Positions 23,967 through 35,695 of a DNA stretch of 64,000 nucleotides are shown piece after piece; the first letter of the stretch is position 1; every line of letters starts with the position of its first letter. This DNA comes from Plectrocnemia conspersa (taxonomy: Eukaryota > Arthropoda > Insecta > Trichoptera > Polycentropodidae). The position numbers and the translations under genes were made by a program. The notes below the pieces were generated by a model, which did no database searches, had not been told where the DNA came from, and saw only the letters and a program-made list of their open reading frames with translations. The stretch is from contig VTFK01000118.1 of assembly GCA_009617715.1 (NCBI GenBank), positions 248,001 through 312,000 on the forward strand. Direction: 5' to 3'.

Positions 23967-25037
23967 TTAATGCTTGCACTACATTCTCTGGAAGTTGTCC
24001 GAACTGAAGTTCAACTGAAGTCGGCCGAGGTCGCCGATTTCTGAGTAGCAGCCACACTACCACAAATTTCATATGCCGTCCGGACGGCGGCCGTGAATGA
24101 CGTCCGCACGTACAGCTGGCATAGTTGCGCGCGATCGAAAATGCGCCAAATAATCGCAATTTTTAAATTGTCATATTAATAAAATTACGCTACTGATAAT
24201 TATAAAAGTTTGTGTGGGCACTCACCAATACAATATCAGTGAAAACTTTTCGGTCGTAAATATTCAATTTACGCAAAATCTTTGTCGGCTTTTTTTTGCA
24301 AAATGCCATAAGGCATACAAATGATATTTCAGAATACGAACACCACATCTGTGACTATCCTAGAATTTGTCGCCATCGATTCTAAATAAGAATTCATTAT
24401 GGTGTGACATTTATATAAACCGATCTAGGAAAATAATAAGGATATTCGAAACGATTTTTTTTTAACAAAATCAAGTACCACTAATTTTTTTTTTATTTAT
24501 TTTTTTTTATATTAAAAAAAATATATAATAACGATATCTGTTAGAAGAACATACTATCAAAAATATAATTAATTCCTTTTGGTGCACTAAAATATTCAAA
24601 GATGTCAGTAAGAGTCTGTTGAAGTGGTATTATAACGTGACCATGATGCAGCGCTCGTCATGCGTGTTGACCATAGGACGCCTACGCACATACTGAAATT
24701 GAACCGAGTTATATCTATCTCAGTTTGCGAAAAACCATATCATTATCTCTCTCACCTCGTTACTTAACACGCGAGAGAGCGAAAGGGGAAGTATCTCACC
24801 GCTCGCGTTTTAAGGAGCAGCTTTGACTTCGGTCCGTTTGCCGACAATGTTCGGAAGCGCTCGAAGCTGGCCAAGTTGACTGAATTACCCCCACTTTACC
24901 TCCCGTTCTCGGTAACCTCGGACAACTTCCGAGAGATTTTAGAGCGGGCAGAACTGAATTTTGACCGAAGTAACCCACTATATTCTCCGTCATTGGCCAA
25001 CCTTGGCCAACTTCCAGAGAGTGTAGTGCAGGCATAA
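23967..25037. mobile_element. Full-length TIR DNA transposon, 1.07 kb, unassigned superfamily
   Basis: The left end TTAATGCTTGCACTACA, followed by TTCTCTGGAAGTTG, is inverted at the right end (CAACTTCCAGAGAGTGTAGTGCAGGCATAA finishing at 25037, cited in two overlapping parts). Inside the right half, 24925-24970 contains a diverged internal repeat of the terminus (GACAACTTCCGAGAGATTTT, GAGCGGGCAGAACT). No transposase domain is visible, so it is non-autonomous. A partial inverted relative of its left half lies at 1431-1880. Bases just outside the ends (ATC left, GAT right) do not form a direct duplication, so the superfamily is left open. Confidence 0.75.
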
Positions 25038-25039
25038 GA

Positions 25040-26555
25040 TGTAAAAATTACAGGGAGCATGGTCTAAAATATTATTATGAGACACTCAAAATGTAGATAT
25101 TGTTTAGTTGTGTGAAGTGCAAAATTATTTTTTTTGTTGGATTTAATTTTTTATTAAAATATTTTTAAATAATAATAAAAAACTATTGTTGTATTTTATA
25201 AAAACACATACATAATATTATTGTAATTTAATTTATATATTTTGGAATCTTATTACATTTTATTTCTAATAATAAATATAATATTATATTAAGAAATATG
25301 ACTAGATAATATATTGAAGCAAAGTATCATCAATATCGACACTTATTCGACACTTCATATCTCACCTTGAAAAACACCTTAGGGATAATCATAGGTTACG
25401 TGTCCAAAAGGCGAGATCCCAGTCGCCCGGGAAGATTTATTGCCGTAGATTATCCTTTCCAAATAGCGTTTTTATCAAATGCAACGAGTTTACACGTACA
25501 CCCTTCTTCTTAGTTGGAAAAGCCGACGTTTTAACTCGAACTGTAATTTCAAGCGTCAAACTCGTGACGACCTTTCTGCGATCCGATGATTGATCACCTA
25601 TAAATGCTCGTTGCGTGCAGCTTTAATTAATATAATCTATATACATATATATAGTATATAAATATAATAAATATACACATGGCAAATACAGGGTAAATTT
25701 AAACTCTTTTGGATATTTTTAGATATATTTTGGACTATATTATGGTTGAAAAATGTATATAAGCAGATATCTTAATTCTGACTGAATTAACAATTGGTAC
25801 AGATTTTATAAATTAGACTAGTTATTGTACTAAAATTTGAATCAGATGATCATTTTTAAGCGCACAAATCCTTGTAGTAAAAAACAGAAAATTTGAATTA
25901 GAATATGCTTAAGACTTTTCTATATTTTTATATGCAAATATATTTTTAATTTTTATTTATATAGATATATTTTAATAATAAACAAATAAATAAAACACGT
26001 TTAGACCTTACATACAAATTATATTTTTAACTAATGTAATATCGGTGAAAAGCAGTATAATTTATATTATAAATAGAATAAGCAGCAGTCATTTTTTGTA
26101 CGTCAAAAATCTTTTGCTTGTATGAAATTTTTCTCCTTTAGATATCACTTCTGTATTCATAGTTGTAGAGCTAACATGATAATCATATAAATTTAAATCA
26201 GATTCATAAATGTTCTAAGCAGCGGTTGTTGCTATTGATGGCATAGATGCCTTTTTTAGTTAAAAAGATATTTTCTTTAGGCCTATTTAAATTTTAGCAT
26301 TAGGTACCAAATACGCATATGGGTGTTGAGCACTTCCGCAACAATATCTCGCCCTTCGTATTAACATTTTAGGCTTAATACTAAAACTAATTTGTGTACT
26401 TAATATTGACTGATACAAATACAAAAAAATTCTTTAAATGCGGCCCTGTAAAATAATTTATTATTCTCCACGACATCCTGTATACACAATGTGTATATCG
26501 ATTTTCATAGGAGCCGACCAGCTTATTATTTACATATAAGAGCATTGGAGCCGTC
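25040..26555. other. AT-rich DNA; complex patch 25330-25620
   Basis: A modest GC-richer patch at 25330-25620 (GGCGAGATCCCAGTCGCCCG near 25410) stands in otherwise AT-rich DNA. No gene, RNA or transposon recognised. Confidence 0.4.
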
Positions 26556-26559
26556 ACTC

Positions 26560-26860
26560 AAAAACACTCCGTGAGTTGCCTGTGAGTGTTTAATGACACG
26601 CCTAATTATTTTCTACGGGCCGCATGATTGACGGCCCGCGGACCCGCGCCGTGAGCCCGACGTGGCCCGCGGGCACGAATTTCGACCGGACTTTGATATC
26701 GAGCGCAGATTACTTAATTCGACGTGCGGCCATGAGATGTCACCGGTGACTGTGAGCGATAACAGATTATTAAATTGGATGTACAGTAAAAAAAGTGACC
26801 GAATCAATCACGCGTATGATTGGGAAAAACATAGCAGAAATCACGGCCCAAGAACATTCT
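26560..26860. other. GC-rich, palindrome-dense island
   Basis: At 26618-26678 CGGGCCGC, GGCCCGCGGACCCGCGCC and GTGGCCCGCGGGCAC are mutually complementary and could fold. Downstream are ATTACTTAATTCGACG and TCACCGGTGACTGTGA (palindrome TCACCGGTGA). Frames are open on both strands (64 and 75 codons). I read it as a non-coding element, possibly structured, not a gene. Confidence 0.35.
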
Positions 26861-26889
26861 CATATTTGGACATATTTTTTTATTTCTGA

Positions 26890-28290
26890 AAAAATATATT
26901 GCAATTAAATAAACGAGACAGGTATGAATGGATACAATCGACAAATGGACATAATTGACGTTTTATTCCAATATCCGAAAAAGTAAACCATATAATAAGA
27001 CACGCATTAAAATTTATTCATTAAACCATCCATCAAATAATCAGAAACATGTCATTAGCTTAGCAAATGCTTCTTATGATAACCGCTAAGTTACAATTAC
27101 TGCCATATAGCAATATAGTTTAAAATCGCATATTATATGTTTAACTTGTAGCGGCCGTTTGCAAACCTGGAGCAACGCTAGCAACACTGATGTGGAGCGG
27201 GAGATTTATGTGATTGTTGACGCGATGAAAGGATATCTTTCTCTAGCCCGAAAATCTTATAACTAAGTAATATTAGCCCAAAATTATTTAACCGTTCTAA
27301 TGCCACGCGCCACATACGGGGCTCAGTCGCTACGTGACTGTAATACCAAGAGCCACATACAGAATCTATTACTTACGCTACGAAATAATATTACAACACT
27401 ATTTAGGTATATTGAGTCATCTATTAAGGAACCATTAAAATTATCATCGTTTGAATAGCTGTCTTAAAAATGACTAAAATGAATGTGCTTCATTTCAACG
27501 TCACCAGGGTTGCCACTACCCACTTGCGCCACTGTAATAATTTGTGGCGACCACACACAGTTTAAAAGGATCTCTGTCTCAAAACTTAAGATAATTTACT
27601 GTGACCAAAGTGATCATACATCAACAAGGAAACAAAACAATAGCGTAAAGATTTGAAGCCACACAGCCCTCATTACGAGCACATAAATAACACGAATCTG
27701 TAAATATTTTTTCTCATTCAGAGAATATTTATTTGTTGCGAAACGGCTACGGATATAGTAAATCATTGGATCCACAAGATTCTAATTGAAATGCAGTACG
27801 AGCATGGACAATACCCATCAAGCGAACGTCGCTTTCTAAAGGCTTATAACTATTTCGCCGTTCTAAAGCCGATTGGCTGGATGATTGCTGCATAATTGCG
27901 ATTAGTCAGCAAGCTTTGCAGCCCTGGATACTTAAGCTTGGACTCCGATGAGGAGAAGGCAGTCACCAACAGACTTTTTTTTGGTACTCTCTGAATTTCT
28001 TGGTAGGCTACCTGTATTAATATTTTCTTACGCACTGGTTTTAAAACGATCTTTCTGCTCTTTTTCGCTTACTGTTTTAGAATGTATGTGCTATGCAAAC
28101 CATAACAATGAAGTCAAACATCGGTGTTTTAAATCACAATTAGCATACTCAGTAGTAATATTTTTGATAAACTTGGCAACCATGATCGAGTTGCAAATGT
28201 GATTTAAAATCAATGATTTTATTATTATTACCACTAATCCATTAAATTAATAATTTAATTATACACATCCTCAAGCATGATCAATAATTG
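26890..28290. other. Mixed unique sequence, no gene supported
   Basis: Moderately complex sequence with a few GC-richer words (GTAGCGGCCGTTTGC near 27150; a similar GTAGCGGCCGTT recurs at 60961). Open frames at 27850-28202 on both strands (61 and 84 codons) have no domains. Confidence 0.35.
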
Positions 28291-28299
28291 TTTATTGGC

Positions 28300-28800
28300 A
28301 ACCAATACTTAACGTCCTTATCTACCGACGCCTAATCCGATCCGACATTTACGAGACGAAATAAAATTAATCGACGGGCCTCTGTAAAATATTACGCCGC
28401 TCTTATTCCACACAAAAACATATTAATCCCAATCGAGAGAAACGAATTGCCGTCTTGACTTGATCGAATGGTTAATTGAAGATAAGCTCGTTTAGAATGT
28501 GGAAATAAAATTCCACTTTATCTGGTGGCCCGATCTGACTTGCGTCGGTCATCATCATCATCATCGATATGTGGGAGAACATCGATAGTCTGGCCGTTTC
28601 TGAGCTGTCGTTTGAAAGAGATACGGTAGCGTGATTAGACAACATATCATTTTAATCCGACCGGTCGCCTTTCAAGCATGCCAGATTTTCTCTCGAGGAT
28701 GAAGAGAAGCCGGCCAACAAAGGCTTCTGATGGAGTGGATGATGCTCGACGCGAACGTGAGCAACCACTTTGACGTGACCTCACAAGTGGGCCTTGAAGA
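28300..28800. other. Regulatory-like non-coding island with CAT microsatellite
   Basis: About 500 bp of high-complexity sequence with AAAATTAATCGACGGGC and GTTAATTGAAGATAAGC, both with homeodomain-type cores, and a short (CAT)n run at 28549-28566. No ORF of note. Enhancer-like nature is inferred. Confidence 0.4.
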
Positions 28801-29640
28801 ATCTGTTAGGTTTTGAGCTCACATTTCATAATAATTGCTCGTGAGTATTTAAAAATCCATAAAAAAATCTCTTAGTACATGCGTTATAAGTCAAGGAAAT
28901 GTGTAATTAAAAATAAACTAAAATACAATTCTTGAAGTATGCCAATTAATATGTTATTGCCCACATTACGCCATTAGTTATTTTATTGTATAATCATAGC
29001 AACTTGAATGCAACTTAAGTCACAAGAGTATAGAGATAAAAAGGAATCAAATCACAATAAACCACACTTGAGACATTAACTTGAACAATACATAACCACC
29101 GTTCTCTCAAAGATTATCGTAAATTACTTTATGGCAACTTAGTTCTACACTGTGGTCGGACTCATTCAGCTTGAAAGCAGTTTAAAGAATATATTATTTG
29201 GCAAGTATGCTACTAAAAAAGACGCCAAGAGCTACTGGTATTCGACTAATAAACCATTACTATTTAATAACGCAGATAAAGACTTCAGCATGTCAATATT
29301 TTTTTTAATTTAGTTTAAAATAGCAATGAATTTAATAATTAAATTATACGTGTCAATATAATTATAATAAATGATAAGGAATAATAGGGTGTAATCAAAT
29401 TACTCAAGTAATGTGCATGAATTTATTCTTACTAATACACTGCTTAAAAAAAAATATTATTTTTGTAGCAAAAAATATACAAAATTATATATTGATATTG
29501 AATATTTCTCAAGATGTTGGCTAAAAGTAATTTACTCGTATATTGATGAAATAAGATATGTATTAAAAAATAAATACTTTTAAAATATATCACTTACTTC
29601 TAGCTCTATTCAAGAACAAGATACATAATATACATTATGG
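28800..29640. other. AT-rich filler
   Basis: No recognised feature in about 840 bp. Confidence 0.45.
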
Positions 29641-29659
29641 AAGTCACAAGTCTGTCGCG

Positions 29660-29696
29660 TATAAAACCAAGTGCGGGCGGCAGATGGCTCAGCTCT
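29660..29696 (+). promoter_or_regulatory. Possible core promoter (TATA box plus initiator-like site)
   Basis: TATAAAA at 29660-29666 lies 31 bp upstream of the A of an initiator-like TCAGCT (A at 29691), the canonical insect TATA-to-start spacing, in a GC-richer block. No downstream promoter element was found at the expected offset, and no clear gene follows (plus frames at 29801-30178 are 98-125 codons in two overlapping frames with no domain). Chance occurrence in AT-rich DNA is quite possible. If real it could drive a non-coding or enhancer transcript. Confidence 0.2.
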
Positions 29697-30180
29697 CGCT
29701 AATTATACAGCACTCTCCTTGAGCGGAGCGTCCCCCTAAAAACCGGCTAGAAGACACAGCGCAAAAAGCAGTTACATTTCTAAATTGATCGATAAATCAT
29801 TTGATTTATGGTAGGTCCGCTCGGTCCACCGCTGATCTCCTGAACCTCGTCGCGCGTCAATCAAGCTCGCATTCCTGTTGCCATTGTGTTGTAACGGGCG
29901 GCCGCGTCAAAGACAACCAGCTCCCTCCCTGTCCTCCAGCCTCCTCCTCTGTCCTCATCCATCACCACCCCTTCTACTGCTTATTCTCCTCCGTCCGTGT
30001 AGCCGAACGTCGTCAATCACTTGGCTTTTCGCTACTTTTTGCCAGCGGCGGCCCCCTAAAAATTTGCAAGGTGAAGAGCGTCTCGCATCTCAGTCAGTCA
30101 CTCGACCGACAAAAACATCCGAACGATGTGCTTCTATTGATGACAGTGAAAATGGGAGCGAGTGCGCAGCATAGCTGATA
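29697..30180. other. GC-richer island with two overlapping plus-strand frames
   Basis: Plus frames 29801-30178 (125 codons) and 29878-30174 (98 codons) overlap almost entirely. Their peptides are Ser/Pro/Leu-rich and reflect a C+T-rich tract at 29920-30000. Neither looks like a known protein. The block may be 5' transcribed sequence or a regulatory element; I do not call a gene. Confidence 0.3.
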
Positions 30181-30306
30181 AAACGCCATATATGATATAT
30201 TATAAGTCAGATTTGTCAATATTTTTTTCCGCGAAACTTAATTCCGCGAATAGCTTAATAAAGCATATATGCAAGAATTTTAATATGAAAAAAATACGGG
30301 CCCTTT

Positions 30307-30400
30307 GTGTTAGATATAGAAAAAGTTTTCGATACGATATCTAATTATGGTTTGATTCACAAACTATTTAAATACAAAACCCCCGACTATCTGCTATAAA
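30307..30400 (+). pseudogene. Jockey-type reverse transcriptase scrap
   Basis: The frame from 30307 reads VLDIEKVFDTISNYGLIHKL, then FKYKTPDYLL, then a stop. LDIEKAFDT.W is the motif around the first catalytic Asp of Jockey-clade RTs, and the following GLIHKL.KY..PDYL is the usual continuation. Only about 30 residues are recognisable; the sequence then becomes random. It is a separate scrap from the family at 18500-19893, whose equivalent motif is TDFEKAFDK. Confidence 0.75.
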
Positions 30401-30689
30401 ATCATCTTTGATTTAAAATCATTTTGAAGAATATTGTGATACTTTTCAATTGCTAGCAAAAAAATAAAAAAACAACCGAGTCCTTATTAAAAATAAAGTT
30501 TACTCAAGAGGATATTGTGCATTTTTAGCTTAAAATTATGAATGAATATCCTGAGATTGCTACACGAGCTGTAAAATTCTTAATGTTGTTTGTATCAATG
30601 TATATTTGTGAATCTTTTTCTTTGTAAGCAGCAACAAAGACTAAATACAAAAATGACCACTTGCTAGTTTAGATCAACACTTTGATAAA

Positions 30690-31240
30690 CATTGTCTTAA
30701 CCTTCTCGACGTTGTAACGGCGATTGTGCACATTCACCTTAATTCGGGGACTTTTTGATTGTTTTTTCGACACATTGGACTTTGTCGTGTAGAAAAATGC
30801 GCTCCAGGATTGTCCGGCGTGCGGATTTAATTAGGCGCAAGCATTTGCATCGCTAATTGTGGACTTCTTCAAACATGCTCCCGACAAGCCTGTTGTGGAT
30901 TTCGGTAGCTTAAATTTTAATCAAGCTTGGGCGTCTCAATTCCTCCGTGATCGTATACTTGGCAACGAAACGACCAGAGACGAGGATTGACAAGCACAAT
31001 AAATAGTGCCTCGAGTTCCAAGACCGAGAAGACCACAGAGTGATGTACAGAGCAGCACAAGTCGTAACAAGCCGACGATCGTATCGCATGAAGTATTGCC
31101 GATTGGAGTGCTTCTGTTGCTTGATTGACAGGTGATGACCGTCGGACGTCATCAGATAAGGGTCAAATGAACCGGCGAGCTGCTTTTGACTGTTACCGAC
31201 GCAGTGGTTCACAGATATGGAATGGGGACTATAGAAATTC
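30690..31240. other. Regulatory-like island with octamer and homeodomain sites
   Basis: High-complexity block. At 30821-30860 GGATTTAATTAGGCGC is followed by ATTTGCAT (30843-30850, an exact POU-octamer) and then GCTAATTGTGG. The minus strand is open for 100 codons (31212-30910) without a domain. The co-located TAATTA, octamer and TAATTG words suggest an enhancer, by inference. Confidence 0.4.
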
Positions 31241-31636
31241 GCAAAGCATAAACTGTGTATCTTAAGGAAAACTTTCGAAAAAATATAAGCTTATCTGATG
31301 GTCTTGAATCGGAAAAGGCGAGAGAAATCATAATGACATATGTACGTATAAATAAACAAGCGTAGTCTTATACATTACATACATACATGTATACAATATG
31401 TACACAAATACATATGGCTTCGTACACCAAATGTTGACTCCTCTTTTAGACTGGCAATTTATTATCAAACATCATTTCTTTCTAACATTAAAAATTTTGC
31501 TTCCAATCAGATTGAAAAACTTATAAAAATATGATTAAATGAAAAAAGGCCATCCAATATTATATTGTTAAAAATCACGTCAAATGCTCCATGATTTGTA
31601 CGCAATCGATGTACACCGTGATTTAAAAATGGATAC
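31240..31636. other. AT-rich filler
   Basis: No feature recognised between the island and the Harbinger-like element. Confidence 0.45.
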
Positions 31637-31641
31637 CCTAA

Positions 31642-32210
31642 GGCCGGTTTCACACGTGCCGGGTGGATTTGCCCGGCACCGGGCCGGCGCCGTGTAGTGG
31701 GGATGGTGTTGTATGGGCTAGTACCTATCATTTCAGACGTGCCGGACAAATCTACCCGGCGCCGGCCCGACGCTGACTGCCGGGTTGTCGCCGGCCGCGC
31801 TCACTAAACTGTCCGGCGCCGGGTACCGCGTTGAGTGTGGTGGGGGTAAAACTCAAACATGAACCGGGCCGTTGACAGTGATTGTGGTATCTTGTAATAA
31901 AATTATTAAATATATTCCTCGTGTTTAGGCAATAGCGGAAGAAATAGACCTCGAAATTTTAATTATATTAATGTAATCTCTTTTAATTGTCTTAGTAGAA
32001 TACATACAAAAATAAAATGCTAACGCGAAATGCGTGGAAGGACTTATGTGAAGCCGTTAATCCTAAATGACTGGCATCAGTTGACGAGGTATAGGTCGGG
32101 TTGGGAAGAAACCGGCCAGAAACCGGCCAGAGACCGGCCACGTGTGAAAGCTTTGTTAACGGCGCCGGCCCGGTGCCGGGTGAATCCATCCGGCACGTGT
32201 GAAACCGGCC
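31642..32210. mobile_element. PIF/Harbinger-type MITE, 569 bp
   Basis: Ends are inverted copies of each other: GGCCGGTTTCACACGTGCC at 31642 and its inverse finishing at 32210. The similarity runs inward past GATTTGCCCGGCACCGG / CCGGTGCCGGGTGAATCC to GGCGCC, about 50 bp per arm. The element is flanked by TAA on both sides (31639-31641 and 32211-32213). A 3-bp T(A/T)A-type duplication and GG-starting, GTTTCACACG-type ends are characteristic of PIF/Harbinger. The interior has no transposase; GACCGGCCA / ACCGGCCAG triplet-like repeats occur at 32111-32142. It lies within the duplication of the neighbouring hAT-like element. Confidence 0.8.
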
Positions 32211-32215
32211 TAACT

Positions 32216-32511
32216 CAGGGTTTTCCAAACTTTTTCAGCGACGGAACTCTTGGCAAATCCGAAAATTTTGGTGGAACATTTAGCTTATTTTACTGTACCC
32301 AACTTCTAGGTACTAAAATCTTCGCCTTTTCTTGACGTCATAAACCTCAATTAAGTTTAACCGTCGCTCGCCTTTCATTATGAAATAGAATAAGCTAATT
32401 TTTTTTTAATTACTCTAAATTTTTGTGTAATATCTATTTAGACTCCGCGGAACACTTATTTTGGATCCGCGGAACACCAGTGTTCCGCGGAACATAGTTT
32501 GGGAAACCATG
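32216..32511. mobile_element. hAT-like MITE, 296 bp
   Basis: The left end CAGGGTTTTCCAAACTTTTT and the inverse of the right end CATGGTTTCCCAAACTATGTT are imperfect inverted repeats. CAGxGTTTCCCAAACT ends are frequent among hAT elements. The 8 bp to the right (32512-32519) are CCTTAACT. To the left only AACT is contiguous, because the Harbinger MITE interrupts the site; joining across it gives CCCTAACT, 7 of 8 identical. No coding capacity. GTTCCGCGGAAC palindromes occur at 32466-32492. A diverged relative is at 35452. Confidence 0.65.
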
Positions 32512-32519
32512 CCTTAACT

Positions 32520-33080
32520 GAACACTTGAATAAATTAAACGTAAAACATTGCGAAAAAAAATAAAATTCATAAAACGTCTAAATAAAAAAATTATACGAT
32601 AAATAATAAAAAAGATACCAAAATAATTGCTAGTTGCTGTATGTGTATATGTGTGTATATCTATGTATAATATACGTGGAAAAAAATTTCAAAGAATGAA
32701 GGGAAAGGTGATTTTTGTCTACCAAAAATAGTAAATACTATATTTTTAACAGTTTCTTTTACTTTTTATAAATAAACATACAACGAGTAAGTTTCTATAT
32801 ACATATAATGTAAAGAAATATTATTTTTCTTATCTACCCCCTTTTTTCACATCTACCTTTACTTTCTGTGGATTTTTAAATAAGTACATTAGGCTTTTGT
32901 TTTTTATGTGTATTATAAAATATGATTCTGCCCACGTTATGTATTGCCTAAATTGGCATACCGTACTGTGGTCATAAATAAAAATTACTTTCGCTGAAAT
33001 GACAGTGGTTCTCTGCTAGATTGATGTCTGATCGCTTCGTACATGTTGAAAAATTATTTTTAGAAAAAAATATTAATAAA
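32520..33080. other. AT-rich filler
   Basis: No feature recognised. Confidence 0.5.
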
Positions 33081-33640
33081 ATTCGCCCGGTATGTCGGAG
33101 CGATGTATTTTTTGTCAAGCGCGGTTACCGCCCGCATTATGGGACATAGTGCGTTCTCACATTCTTGTCACGCGGACAGACAGGCATCAAACAGAGCCGC
33201 AACAGGTCCAGGACCATCCAGGGACGGACGGTCCATGCGTGCGCATCCAGCGCCGCTATTATTGCTTCAATCACGGATAATTGGACAGTTGTCACGGATA
33301 TTGCCGTACATGGGAAGGATAGGCCATGGCCGAGCTTTTCCCATATACGAACCGTCAATACCCGGCACGCACAAATTCATATTCTTATTGTTCGCACTGT
33401 AAATTTGATCGCGCCGAAATAGTGCCGTTATACTCGTTAATCGGGTTGAAACACCGGCGGAACAAGGCAAGACAATAGCGTATCGATCAAAGGCATGCAA
33501 CTGTCGTTTGCAAATAAGGCAGACTGGCATCGATCATGGTCGTCTCTCTGGACTGATGCGTCTCCTTTTCCAGCTGCGTGTCTCCTTTGACGAAATCGAT
33601 TCTGTACGAGAAGGATACCGCTGAGACGCTGCTGGGGTTT
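33080..33640. other. GC-rich non-coding island
   Basis: Open on both strands in five overlapping frames between 33092 and 33530 (62-99 codons each), with no domain in any. That pattern comes from GC-rich composition and low stop density, not from a gene. High-complexity words such as CCAGCGCCGCTATTATTGC near 33248 suggest constraint. Non-coding element inferred. Confidence 0.4.
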
Positions 33641-34850
33641 AAATGATCGCTACCATGTTTTTCAGTATGGGTTTACATACATAGTGATTTGACTTGATAG
33701 ATGCTACGTAACATAAAATATTACTACAAAAGTATTTTTTGTTTCAATTATATGATATCGCTAAACACTTCACTACATGTTTTTTATTTTCTTAAGATCT
33801 ATCTGAAAGATAAAAAAATACCACGAATCTAATTTCTACCTCTTTATATTTTTTATACGAAAAATAAATTAGATAAAAATCTGAATACGCTTGCAAAGTT
33901 GCTTTGGACTTGAATACCAATTATTTTTTATCGTGTTTACTTTACAATACCAAATTAACAGAGAGAGCCTCCCACCTCGTTTCAAACGATCAAACCGCTT
34001 GACCAAGCAACTTGTAAAACGCCAGACTAACCAATTACACCTCATTGTTTTTGTTCGCCGTAAAAACCGAAAGACTAAAGTTGTTATTCTAGAAGCTGCT
34101 TTTTCGGCACTTTTCGTCTCGGTTCTTGGCGTCGGATAGGATCATTAGTTTGTTTCCAGAGCAATTACCAACACCGCATCCATCAATAAATGCCACAATA
34201 TGGAAAGAAACATTTCCTAATGATCACATCCGACCCATTAAAATTATATAGTAACACCTTATATTATTAACATGGGTTATTAACAATAACTACAATTTAC
34301 ACACTTTTAATTTTTTTTTAGTTTTGCCATTTTACCATTTGCAAAGGTAAAAATAAATATTTAAAAAAAGTAAAATAATTAAAACAATCATTCCAGAAAC
34401 GACCAAGGTAAATATTTATGTAATTAACACTACACTAACTATAAAATTTATTTAATTTCCGGCCCATCAAAATCTACATTAGAATTGAAAACCTTATATG
34501 TATTATATATGTAGTATATTTTAATACTTATTATTGTATAATTTAAAAGTATGCACAACCCCCTAAGGACATTTTTACCATTAATAAAAAACAACTGTAC
34601 AACCTTCAGCGTTCTGAATAATGCCTTTCAGTAGTCATGATTATTATACAAACTTAGATTTTATCAAAATTAATATAACAAGGTTCACTATAATAAACAC
34701 AGAAAAAACAACTAAATCATTTATTTTATTTAAAAACAAAACAAAAAAATAAACATTCAAAATTATATTATATATTCGCTAAATACAATTTACAGTCCAT
34801 TTATTTTCAAACAACAGTGTACAATAACATTGTTCAAAGCTTTATAATCA
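33640..34850. other. No gene recognised
   Basis: An 82-codon plus frame at 33891-34139 has no domain. The rest is AT-rich filler. Confidence 0.4.
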
Positions 34851-34857
34851 AGTGAAC

Positions 34858-35100
34858 ATACCGCGTAAAATTCTAGCTGGAGTTCCCCAAGAAAGTTTGC
34901 TTGCGCCGTTTTTTTTTATCTTGTATACGAACAATAGCCCAAAATTTAAAAAATACGCATCTTAAATCTAAAATAAAATAGTCAAATATTTTCCATCGAC
35001 TCTCCATAGTGAACAGGGCAGTAATGTAGAATTGTAATCTAGCGTTACACCTGGATTCAAAGCTCATATTTAATAAACACATTTTTTAACTTTGCTCGTC
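34858..35100 (+). pseudogene. Jockey-type reverse transcriptase relic
   Basis: From 34870 the frame reads ILAGVPQESLLAPFFFILYT then NNSPKFKKY. This matches the Jockey-clade block ILAGVPQGSxLGPxLFxxYT, with Gly to Glu and Gly to Ala changes at otherwise conserved positions. After a gap in which the YADD box is not recognisable, 35051-35086 reads LDSKLIFNKHIF, matching the later LDxKLTFxxHI block of the same proteins. The intervening order and spacing fit one decayed LINE copy. Not functional. Confidence 0.8.
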
Positions 35101-35451
35101 TAAGGGCCTGCTGCCATTGCGGCTCATAGACCAAAATTTTGATAGAAAGAGCGCGCTCATTACAAAAAATTAAATCTTAATATACAAAAGATTAATCAGA
35201 CTCATTTTAATATACATATGCCTGTCTGATTTGGAGTAGCTATTTTTTTCGTTATTTGAAATAAATCTTTAAAAATAATATATAAAACTAATTTTTACAC
35301 TTTTCTTAAAAAAACTTTAACAATTAATGTACATTGTTAATTTTATAGTATTTCACACTAACCCACTTATTTAATGTATCGGTGATTATGATTAAAACAA
35401 CTTTAAATTCATGTATTAGCACAAAATGCCAAAGAACATATTACTTTAAAA

Positions 35452-35522
35452 CAGGTTTTCCCAAACTTTCCCTGCAATTGAATATATGTAATTTAACGGA
35501 AACCTTGTTTATTTTGTAGAGA
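35452..35522 (+). mobile_element. Diverged end of a hAT-like MITE (family of 32216-32511)
   Basis: CAGGTTTTCCCAAACTTTCC at 35452 matches the terminus of the element at 32216. About 45 bp inward CGGAAACCTTGTTTATTTT corresponds to TGGAACATTTAGCTTATTTT of that element. The other end was not found. Confidence 0.45.
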
Positions 35523-35695
35523 AGGTAATAATATATAATTAAAATTAAAATAAATGGGTAATTATTCAAAACATAACATAAAAATAACTTTCGGTCGTTA
35601 AATTGAAAATCTTCTTAAAATCAGGCACAATATTAGAAAGTTGAATTTTTATATTAAAACAATGTGGCGACGAGCCTGTTCCTGGTCTTAAACTT

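Noticed and set aside
29801..30178. 125-codon plus frame as a host gene
   Set aside because: Ser/Pro-rich peptide from a C+T-rich tract, almost fully overlapped by another frame, and no domain or splice support.
33092..33530. Five overlapping open frames of 62-99 codons on both strands
   Set aside because: Simultaneous openness on both strands and lack of any domain point to GC-rich non-coding sequence.
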